Below are positions 1-7,063 of a stretch of 13,173 nt of DNA, one piece after another. The stretch covers positions 1 through 13,173 of the forward strand of contig JASCIV010000736.1 of the NCBI GenBank assembly GCA_030374735.1, written 5' to 3'. The stretch is from Gracilaria caudata (taxonomy: Eukaryota; Rhodophyta; Florideophyceae; Gracilariales; Gracilariaceae). Positions within the stretch are counted from its first letter, which is position 1, and every line of letters begins with the position of its first letter. A model generated the notes under the pieces. It saw nothing but the letters and a program-made list of their open reading frames with translations. It was not told the DNA's origin and made no database searches. The position numbers and the translations under genes are program-made.

Positions 1-1
1 T

Positions 2-367
2 GACACTCACGTGCCACGTCGAGCATCGATACCGACCGCCGGCCTCCCTTGGTTCACCACTTGGGTCCGTTCTTTCCAACCTCGTTGGCCTTTCCAGAAG
101 GCTCCTGTGGAGTTACGCCCACACGTGGGAGCTACGAGGGCTTTTCCGCTGTGCCACCTCGCCCAAGAGTGGGACATCGAACATCCTAGTGGTGCTCTCC
201 CGTTTCCGGGTTTGCACTACATGGACCCCAGTTTACTTTTACCGTGTGGAAGCGACCAAACGACGATCGGGGCCGCGACTTCTCCGGACACTGAAGAACC
301 AGCGAATAATACGCAGATGGAGAACAATAACGCGAGCGGCGCTGGGGCGACGGAGGATGAGAGCTAG
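2..367 (+). CDS. 3' end of an unidentified protein (5' part outside the window)
   Basis: The frame is open from the window edge to a TAG at 365-367, about 121 codons, with no ATG near the edge, so this would be a C-terminal fragment or last exon. The first part is rich in Trp, Pro and Phe (for example PRWPF and YMDPSLLLP). The last 40 residues are polar, rich in Asn, Thr, Gly and Glu, and end acidic (ATEDES), which is typical of a disordered tail. A canonical AATAAA follows the stop by 35 bases, as expected for the end of a real transcript. I recognise no domain. Other frames here are also partly open, so the call rests on the open edge, the plausible tail and the poly(A) signal. It could be a chance ORF. 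Confidence 0.4.
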   Translation, partial: DTHVPRRASIPTAGLPWFTTWVRSFQPRWPFQKAPVELRPHVGATRAFPLCHLAQEWDIEHPSGALPFPGLHYMDPSLLLPCGSDQTTIGAATSPDTEEPANNTQMENNNASGAGATEDES

Positions 368-2160
368 ACACAGGTTTAGGGTTGAGCGTCGCGTTGCGAT
401 GAAATAAAGAGGGTCATTTCTTTACGTATCTATCACTGACTCCAGGTCATCATCTTGATTTTCTTGGGCTGCTAAGACGGCCAGCTAAGACTCGTACCGC
501 GAGCAAGGCTGCAGAGTAAACCCACGTTTCTTCATCTGCCAGTTGCAGAGGAGGGAAGCGGTGTGATAAGCGGTAGAAAACAGTGCTTTCTCGAAAGGCC
601 AATGACCCAGAAACAATGGAAAGCGATTGTTTAAGTACCCGATGCCCCGTTCATTTACCATACGTTTCTTTCTAATTTGTCTGTTATACACGGACCGATA
701 CATCCCTGTGGTACTCTTATTGCGTTTATATGGAACAACGAAAGCATTGCTGCTCGCAAACCCCGTGTCTGCCATCCCATGCTGTCCTGGAGATAGAAAC
801 GACGTCAGATCGCGAAACACCTCCAAGTTTGTGCAGATATTTCTGTCGCTTTCCGCACCTTTATCGGATATTTCGAGGCGTACGAACCTTCCCAACAAGT
901 CGAAAAAGGCCAAGACGGACCAAGCATGAGCTTTCTTATAGCCGTCATACGCTCGGTCTTGTTCCGAGTTTTCCTTTGGTCGTCAGCCTTTAGACTTGTT
1001 ACCACCAATAAAGAACACACATTGTAAAAAACCAATGATCAAATCCTTCACATCTTTACGCTCATTATTGTCCGGCCATTAGATCAGTTGGGGCCGATAA
1101 GCATTCAAATATTTAAACAAGACACACAAACCATGCCGAAAGTAGTTAGACACGATTCCTGGTGAGATTTCATACCGATGTGTAGTTTTTATCATCTCTT
1201 TTCATTCTTAATTTGGTCTTCCAAGCATATTTAAGAACAAAAATAATATTTCTTCGGAGTTCAAGCATCTGGTGTATCGATCTTTTTTTTTTCGCCAAAA
1301 TCACTACGAAGATCTAAAGGCAGTTTTATGCGGTGGCGCTATATTGTGAAACTGATCGAAGTCTTAGGAGACATATGTGTTGTTCTTAAATACAGATGTA
1401 TATCCAAATTGCTTTGACATATGTCCCGGTATACATGGGTAGACTGTTGCATCCCATATTGACTTTTTGAGTTACCACGGTCTGATTTGCACGCATTAAT
1501 GCGTTTGAGTGGTTCAGAGGACGTAGAGCTGATTTGTGCGGTGATTAGCATGCCTTTATTAACGAGGATTTGAGTGTGTGTCGCCGTATGGCACGTTTGC
1601 TCATAAAAAGAAGGGGGAGGAGAATTTTTTTCTTCATGCCGCGAGCTCTCATGACAAGACATCATGTTCCTGCGGCAAACATATACCTTTTGTTCTTAGA
1701 CGATTTAGTCTAGGTACTTACCAAACGCCGTTTCTACGTGTAAACATTTAAAAATAAGACTCTCCTTTTATTTCAATCGCCGCAGACTTTTTTCTATTAC
1801 CACATGTGTACAAAGGTACTTAAATTAAGATAAGGCGTCTTTCTCCAGCGCGATGCATGGCACTGACGCGTCTGTAGCTACACTGGATTATGATGGTTTT
1901 TGAAGACACGCGCGAAGTCTGCGTCAAAAACAATTACTTCATAAATGACATTATTCAATTTAGTCGTCCCGACGAAGCCGTTCGAATTTTGAAATCTAAA
2001 ACAGCCTGGAATCGAAGGCTACAAGGGTAAGCCGTAAGGGCAAAACTCGTTATTTAAAAAGGGTTATTCCATATTTTTGAAGTGGCTTGTTGCACATTTT
2101 GTAATCATCCTTCACACAAGCCTTCTTCTCCACGCACGAAATTAACACACGTTTTGTCCT
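368..2160. other. Convergent intergenic spacer, AT-rich, no convincing gene
   Basis: This 1.8-kb stretch lies between the 3' end of the left-edge ORF and the 3' end of the metalloprotease gene, so it should hold both 3' UTRs. It is AT-rich, with a T10 run at 1283-1292 and several A/T tracts. The open frames in it either lack an ATG (485-913, minus; 627-929, plus) or are short and featureless (1339-1665, minus). I see no tRNA, no transposase motif and no long terminal or inverted repeat. Confidence 0.6.
403..408 (+). promoter_or_regulatory. Poly(A) signal AATAAA
   Basis: A canonical hexamer lies 35 bases after the TAG that ends the partial ORF at the left edge. It is a short motif in an AT-richer stretch and could arise by chance. 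Its position supports a transcript ending near 420-440. Confidence 0.4.
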
Positions 2161-3180
2161 TCAAACGATGCTCTTTCGGGACTTCCTTAAAACGATCTTC
2201 GTGAAATTACTGCTTCGCCGGTTCCTGGGAACCACTACGCCGCACCTTGGGGGAGCCCTCTTCACTCTCCGACACAACGTATCTTCGTAAGCAGGTGTGC
2301 ACGCAGTAAGGAACTTATTAAACAGTCCCTGCGGCCTCGCGTTGATCGCAGGCTCGCCATCCCAGACCATAATATCTGGTACCTCGTTGATAAGATGTCC
2401 ATTGAGGCAATGAGGTGTCTCATCGCACACCTCGAACAAATGGGCTATCTCGTGCGCAAGAGTCTTTACTGATTCGTAATGAATCCTGCCAGAACCGTCG
2501 TCCACGAACGGAAGTTCTTGGCTCACAGTGACGAAGTCTTCCTCGCAGATTGCGCCGCCGGGTGCATAAGAGTCGCAATACACTTCCTCGCGCAGGTCAC
2601 CCGTCCCAAGTCGGACGATGCCAGCGGTTCCACGTTCGAATTCCACGCCTTCGGCTTCCAATTGCAACAAGGTGCTCGTTTCAAAGGTGCCGTCATCCAC
2701 ATCGCCATTATTCGTCTCGCATGCCATATCTAAATCTGGTAACGGTATCACTTCTTTAATTCGGATCCGCACTCCGAACTGCCTCTCATATAGATACGAA
2801 ACACGATTGAAGAGCATCTTTGGCGATGAAACGAGAGTTCTGAACCCTTGCATTCTGAAAGCCCGGCGATTGCGATTGTAGAAATCTACCCACGACTTGT
2901 CCAAGACTACCAGGAACGAGAACTCCTTGTAGTAGTCATTGCTTAGGCCGTTGCAGCCGTCGACGGATTCCAGGATCGGTTCCCAAGCGAGCGGGAGTTT
3001 TTGTTTCGTTCCATCCGGTGCTTCCCAGTCATAGTTCCAGTCGGGATACAGCTCCTCCTGCTTGGCTTGGTTTTCGGCTGCACAGCTGAAGTCATCAGTC
3101 AAGTCTTCATACCTAGCTTGCACGGTGTGGAGGGTGGCCATTGCGGCCATAAATGCCGCAGCAAGTCCGAGGGACTTCAT
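2161..3180 (-). CDS. Secreted metzincin-like zinc metalloprotease
   Basis: A complete 339-residue ORF. An in-frame TAG at 3199-3201 forces the ATG at 3180, which has A at -3. Residues 1-22 form a signal peptide ending VQA, so the product enters the secretory route. From about residue 86 the sequence FLVVLDKSWVDFYN, followed by a helix and GVRIRIKEV, resembles the first strand, helix and second strand of adamalysin/reprolysin catalytic domains. The zinc site is HEIAHLFEVCD at 243-253: H243 and H247 are ligands, E244 the catalytic base, and D253 lies where metzincins usually have the third His, as Asp does in snapalysins. The usual Gly of HExxHxxG is E250. VPDIMVW, with M271, is a likely Met-turn. 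Ten cysteines in the precursor suit up to five disulphides. The tail is basic (RRVKR at 304-308), with one sequon (NFT). There is no obvious long propeptide or cysteine switch. The protease fold is fairly sure; the exact family and substrate are unknown. Confidence 0.8.
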   Translation of the reverse strand: MKSLGLAAAFMAAMATLHTVQARYEDLTDDFSCAAENQAKQEELYPDWNYDWEAPDGTKQKLPLAWEPILESVDGCNGLSNDYYKEFSFLVVLDKSWVDFYNRNRRAFRMQGFRTLVSSPKMLFNRVSYLYERQFGVRIRIKEVIPLPDLDMACETNNGDVDDGTFETSTLLQLEAEGVEFERGTAGIVRLGTGDLREEVYCDSYAPGGAICEEDFVTVSQELPFVDDGSGRIHYESVKTLAHEIAHLFEVCDETPHCLNGHLINEVPDIMVWDGEPAINARPQGLFNKFLTACTPAYEDTLCRRVKRAPPRCGVVVPRNRRSSNFTKIVLRKSRKSIV

Positions 3181-4374
3181 CGTGTTGATATGCAGCTTCT
3201 AGCCGCAGTATGGGTTTAGGTACGGGAGCCACATGTAATGTTCGTTTTATACTGCGAATTGTTCCACTGCCGCTCGGCTTCGATGCAGTCACGAACGCCA
3301 TCAAGTCGGTTGTACGTGCAGAGATGTCATGTTAACGAATACGTTAGAAACAGCTTGGCCGTGTGGCAGCCCTCAGAACGAAGTTAATGGGGTTCATCAT
3401 CTGGGGTTGTTTTGGGAGTTTCAATACTGTCGTTCTGTTTGCATGAACTATAGGCATATGGACCTCCAACCTCGAATCTGAAGTTGCCACACGAGGGCAC
3501 ACAGATTTAATGACCAAGTCTTCGCGCATTGTATTCATACAACGGTATCACTCAGAAGAAAAAGGTCTTTCCTCGTTGCGCACAGACTTGTGACTACGGA
3601 ATACGGACCACGGTCTATTGCTCAAGCTCATCACAGCGACTGCTCAGCAGTCGTACAGGTACCTTTCTTGTAGCCAAAATTGCTCTGTTTCCACTTACAT
3701 TCAATGTACAATCCCCGAGTGGAGCGTGTTACAGGCCTAAACGGCTTAAGCAGCGAGATGAATGATCAGAACCGAGGTAGAGCGAATCGCAATCGTCGCG
3801 CGTGGCGTGGTGGTTGCCGACGGTATCACTGGGTAGCATTCATTCGCAGTGGATGCATGAAACAGGGACCAACTTGAGTCAACATTGTCAAGACGAAACG
3901 GAAACGGCAACGCCAGAACAAAACGCTGCCCATCTCTGTCATCTTCGCCCGCAGGCCACGGACCATATCATCTCTATGCTGCCAAACTTGGGGGCAGCGG
4001 CCGGCCGTTCTCGCTACTTTACATTGTGAAGTTGCGGCAAGGCCCGGTGTGATCTTGGTAGGGGATGGCAGTACTCAAATGGAAGGGTCAGCATTGGCGA
4101 TCATGCAGCGCAATCAATCCCTTTTGTCTTCAACAATACTGCCTTCGGACACCGACTCGTTTCGGAAATCCCTGGCCTGTTGATCACTGTCACCCCCAGG
4201 CGTATATCTGAAATCGCCTCCTTCCATGCAGCTATGAAATCGCTCGAATCGAATCGGCAAGTGCCAACGTCAAGAAAGCCTTTCATTGGGTTTCGTTCAT
4301 GCCAGCACATCCCATGACGTGCGTGCGTTTCATTCATGCTAAACAACTTTGTCTCTAACACTGCGTTCATCTGA
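3181..4374. other. Divergent spacer between metalloprotease and membrane-protein genes
   Basis: This 1.2-kb stretch should contain the promoters of both flanking genes. I see no clear TATA box close to either start. It holds a perfect 8-bp palindrome at 3637-3653 and a CRE-like TGACGTGCG around 4315. Open frames inside it (3529-3765 and 3802-4029, plus; 4101-4370, minus) are short and show no recognisable domain; the two plus-strand ones also lack an ATG at their 5' end. Confidence 0.55.
3637..3653. repeat. Inverted repeat, 8-bp arms with 1-base centre
   Basis: CGACTGCT, a single C, then AGCAGTCG: a perfect palindrome around one base. It sits in the divergent spacer, about 460 bp upstream of the metalloprotease start and 720 bp upstream of the membrane-protein start. 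It could be a dimeric transcription-factor site or a small hairpin in an unannotated RNA. Confidence 0.5.
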
Positions 4375-5316
4375 ATGGGTCAACAGTCATCCCAAGAAGC
4401 GAACGATTCGGAAGCAAGAGAAGAGAAACGTCTTTCGCAAGAATCTTCAGATGATTCTTATGCGACAAGACTTGCAGGGAGTTTCTATGGTGATGACTCA
4501 GATTCGCAAGAAAAGCACTTTAACTCTCCTGTCTTGAACGCTCTCGACGATCAACATGCATCCACACAACTTTCGGATGGTTCCTCTCAGCCCCTATTTC
4601 CGACACCACCACATAGTAGGGTTACCTCTCTCTCTCCGAGGAACAATGAAACTGCAATCCGTGCGAATGAAACTGTTGTTCAGGGCGTCATCGATGATGA
4701 CTTGGAGGAAGGCGTTCCAGTAAAGACTTCGAGAGGAACACGCCCTTCTTTACCAACGAGAGGAAATCGATCCAGCTTACGCCCTTACAATTTGCCCTTT
4801 AGGAGTTCCGCGGCTCCAACTTCGCCAACTTCTAAACGTCACGAAACGAGGATTCTTCCATCGGGTTTGAAACCTCCGCGACCTCAGCCACGCATTGCGC
4901 CCCTACCACCTCTCGAAAGCGGCTCGGCTTCCTCTACGCCACCTGACTCTCCTCGGAGAAGTTCAGAGGATTCTTTTGCAACTCCAGTTCAAGCAACGCT
5001 ATCAGAGCAGACCCCACCAGCACCAACTCCGCCGCAAACGCCAGACCGTCAGAATGACGAGGAAGCACCATTGCAAACTGACGCAGTGTTGGAAAGGAGA
5101 CATCATCGTCAAAAGCAGTTGTCATGCAAGGGTATAATGCTACTCGGCTTCGGTCTCACTGCTCTTATTGGCCCCTTCTCTATGCTGGTACCAGTACTAT
5201 GGCCAGAGTACAGAAAGCGTCGAGCGTTTGCCTCTTTCTCTGTGGGAGTTCTCTCGGCTCTCGTTGTGTGGCTGGCTTTTTCGATTGTGCTTGCGCTGGT
5301 GCTTGTAAATCAATGA
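4375..5316 (+). CDS. Predicted N-myristoylated, proline-rich protein with two C-terminal membrane spans
   Basis: A 313-residue ORF. The codon directly before the ATG is an in-frame TGA (4372-4374), so the start is fixed unless splicing adds an upstream exon. The N-terminus MGQQSSQE fits the MGxxxS pattern for N-myristoylation. Residues to about 110 are acidic and Ser-rich (QESSDDSYA, YGDDSDSQE), like casein-kinase-2 substrates. Residues 120-235 are Pro/Ser/Arg-rich, with many SP/TP sites and PxxP motifs (LKPPRPQPRIAPLPPL, TPPAPTPPQTPDR) that could bind SH3 or WW domains. Residues about 252-275 and 286-311 are two hydrophobic spans joined by a short basic loop (PEYRKRR), and a Cys just before the first span (LSCKG) could be palmitoylated. 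Both ends would then face the cytosol. It is probably a membrane-anchored adaptor or scaffold; I recognise no family. A poly(A) signal follows at 5636. Confidence 0.75.
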   Translation: MGQQSSQEANDSEAREEKRLSQESSDDSYATRLAGSFYGDDSDSQEKHFNSPVLNALDDQHASTQLSDGSSQPLFPTPPHSRVTSLSPRNNETAIRANETVVQGVIDDDLEEGVPVKTSRGTRPSLPTRGNRSSLRPYNLPFRSSAAPTSPTSKRHETRILPSGLKPPRPQPRIAPLPPLESGSASSTPPDSPRRSSEDSFATPVQATLSEQTPPAPTPPQTPDRQNDEEAPLQTDAVLERRHHRQKQLSCKGIMLLGFGLTALIGPFSMLVPVLWPEYRKRRAFASFSVGVLSALVVWLAFSIVLALVLVNQ

Positions 5317-5635
5317 CCGATTCGTCCTTTTGTGGAGTTTATAGAAACATGTCGTGATGAAAAGATTGATCATCAGGCGTAGTTCTGTGCGTCAGTTTTT
5401 CCGTACACTGGTTATAGCTCGAACGCAGACTCTCGCACCGCTCACGAGATAATCTCTTTCGCGGTTTATTCAACTCATCTGTCTTACGAACCCAATATCT
5501 AGCGGAGACAGATGAGCTAATTAGCTCTACTACGAGGATGGGGAAGATGGGATCGACGTGTGCCAAGGTGCACTGCACGGCTTTCCGGTGCACCACCAAT
5601 CCAAACAAAAAGATGCTTTCAAATGTTTTGTGAGA

Positions 5636-5641
5636 AATAAA
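5636..5641 (+). promoter_or_regulatory. Poly(A) signal AATAAA
   Basis: A canonical hexamer about 320 bases after the stop of the myristoylated membrane protein gene and upstream of the hairpin cluster. It is the first AATAAA after that stop, so a 3' UTR of roughly 340 bases is plausible. Confidence 0.4.
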
Positions 5642-5695
5642 AACTTTGAAAAAATAAGCTGAGTTTCTCAGATTTCTGAAACCCAAAGCTACGGC

Positions 5696-5726
5696 TGTGA
5701 ACCCTTGTTCACACAGTTGAGGGTTC
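5696..5726. repeat. Two overlapping, mutually exclusive inverted repeats
   Basis: TGTGAAC (5696-5702) pairs perfectly with GTTCACA (5707-5713) across a 4-base loop. GAACCCT (5699-5705) pairs perfectly with AGGGTTC (5720-5726). The two stems share bases 5699-5705, so only one can form at a time. This resembles an RNA switch layout but could be coincidence. Confidence 0.4.
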
Positions 5727-5759
5727 AAGATCAAACTTTTCGAGGCAAGCCCGAAGAAT

Positions 5760-5785
5760 GTACGACGGTAGAGCTACCGTCGTAC
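5760..5785. repeat. Perfect 12-bp inverted repeat with 2-base centre
   Basis: GTACGACGGTAG (5760-5771), AG, then CTACCGTCGTAC (5774-5785). It is the longest perfect palindrome I found in the window. It lies 189 bases upstream of the ATG at 5974 and about 120 bases after the AATAAA at 5636. Nearby at 5825 the core GGTAGAGCT recurs as a direct repeat. Possible roles are a dimeric factor site, a cruciform or a structured RNA. Confidence 0.6.
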
Positions 5786-5973
5786 CCGGGTTAGAAGGCT
5801 ACGCGCGCCCGTCTCAGCTAACCTTTTACAAGGGTAGAGCTGGAATCTAGAGACTCTGCAACAATCTGTGCGAAGCTGCGACACTGATTTCCACTGCCTT
5901 GCACTGGAATAGGTCCTTAGTTCACCTCTTTGGACTCAGAAGCTTGTGTTGAAAAGGCTGCAAACCTCACGAC

Positions 5974-6252
5974 ATGACATTGCTACGTCCTATACTCGTC
6001 GAGGCCGCTCGTGTCACCAATGGCGCATCATTAGTACTTCGGGCTCTTCCGCCAATCTCCGAAATCCTGCGGTCCATTCCTCGAGACCTTTTTGTAAGGC
6101 CAAAACGTCACCCCCTTGGCAGAGCTCCCTCCAAGGTGCAAGAAACTACTCCGAAACAACCAGAAGCCAGTCCGAAGACAGACGGTGAAACCTTGAAGAA
6201 TCCAACGGCACCGACGTCCCCTGGATCCCCAAATGCAACAGATCCGACCTAA
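5974..6252 (+). CDS. Small unidentified protein, possibly organelle-targeted
   Basis: A 92-residue ORF with an ATG start (G at -3) and an in-frame TGA at 5950-5952 upstream, so the start is fixed if it is unspliced. Residues 1-45 are free of acidic residues except two Glu and one Asp, and alternate hydrophobic and Arg residues (MTLLRPILVEAARV, LRALPPISEILRSIP), which could form an amphipathic presequence or membrane-associating helix. Residues 50-92 are Pro/Thr/Ser/Lys-rich and look disordered (SPGSPNATDPT). I recognise no family. No AATAAA was seen in the 250 bases after the stop. Coding is plausible because the split into an ordered N-terminus and a disordered tail is gene-like, but a frame of 92 codons can arise by chance. 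Confidence 0.4.
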   Translation: MTLLRPILVEAARVTNGASLVLRALPPISEILRSIPRDLFVRPKRHPLGRAPSKVQETTPKQPEASPKTDGETLKNPTAPTSPGSPNATDPT

Positions 6253-7063
6253 TGGAAAAAGCTCTTCAGTGTAGCGGTAAAGCGCAAGAAAAGTTACTGC
6301 CAACCTGATTCTATAGTTTCTTCTGGGCATTCAGGGTCGTAGTGTTCAGCAAACACCGCTCGAAATGAAGCACATTGAATCCGGCGAGTTAGAGAGCATA
6401 GGGATGCCGACAAGTTGTTCAACGGTGACGTGCCTTATAGAATGCCACCATCCGTTGCCAGTCATTTGATTTTCGTCTTTGGACCATAACATCACCTCTG
6501 CGATCATCTACTTCCTTTCACCGATGTGTTTCATAAACAACGCGATGCTCCCTATGCTTACCCCGGACCAGCATCGTTAACGCCTGAAATTGAAAAGAAC
6601 ATCACGGTTAAACATTGCATGGACGGCGCGAATGTACAGCACGGAGTAAAGAATGATATGTTGAGAAGCGACAAACCCCAATATTCTTTACAAACTACCA
6701 GCCTAACGTTCCACGCACCATGACTCGATCGGTAATCATTCCCAAAAGGTTCCGGTCTGTCAGGGTTGGGTGGTGGCAACCCACTGTAGTACTGGTTTAA
6801 CGCGATATCTGATCTTATCCCTCGCATTTTGTTCTACAACCATCCGATCATCCATGATGAGCCGAGGATTGTTGATAAAAACAAGCGGAGTTCTAAGTTC
6901 GGATATGTTCAACATGTGCGTCAGCTCGTGCTATTCTAAGAGGTGGCAAATAAAAGAAACAAAGCAGTCTAGTGGAAAATGCCTGTGGAAAACACACTCA
7001 GAAGGTTTTGAGTTCTTCCCGGTCAGTCATGCCTCTTTGCAAAATGAAAGACACATCCTGCAT
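6253..7063. other. Convergent spacer, no convincing gene
   Basis: This stretch lies between the end of the small plus-strand ORF and the end of the kinase gene, so it should hold their 3' UTRs. The frames here (6526-6723 and 6770-7111, plus, both opening at GTG; 6558-6827, minus, with ATG) overlap one another and show no domain. I saw no AATAAA in the sense of the kinase gene close to its stop, so its poly(A) signal is either non-canonical or not recognisable by eye. Confidence 0.5.

Larger units (their letters stand above)
5317..5973. other. Spacer with poly(A) signal and hairpin cluster
   Basis: These 657 bases lie between two plus-strand ORFs and hold the 3' UTR of the first and the presumed promoter or leader of the second. 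Three inverted repeats lie within 5696-5785 and are listed separately. The 131-codon minus-strand frame at 5339-5734 starts with TTG and has no recognisable domain, so I do not call it. Confidence 0.55.

Noticed and set aside
485..913. 142-codon minus-strand ORF
   Set aside because: It opens at TTG with no upstream ATG before a stop, shows no domain, and another long frame is open on the opposite strand (627-929).
1339..1665. 108-codon minus-strand ORF with ATG
   Set aside because: Composition is that of the AT-rich spacer, rich in Ser, Thr, His and Cys with no hydrophobic core or motif; most likely chance.
4101..4370. 89-codon minus-strand ORF with ATG
   Set aside because: Its ATG abuts the start of the membrane-protein gene on the other strand, leaving no room for a leader, and no domain is visible.
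5339..5734. 131-codon minus-strand ORF
   Set aside because: It starts with TTG and runs antisense through the poly(A) signal and hairpin region; no recognisable protein features.
5721..5830. tRNA-like sequence (GGTTCAAGATC and a GGTTAG...CTAACC stem)
   Set aside because: No acceptor stem, anticodon arm and T arm can be placed together at tRNA spacing on either strand.
6558..6827. 89-codon minus-strand ORF with ATG
   Set aside because: It lies between the kinase stop and a convergent ORF, overlaps other open frames, and has no motif; it is probably 3' UTR of the kinase.
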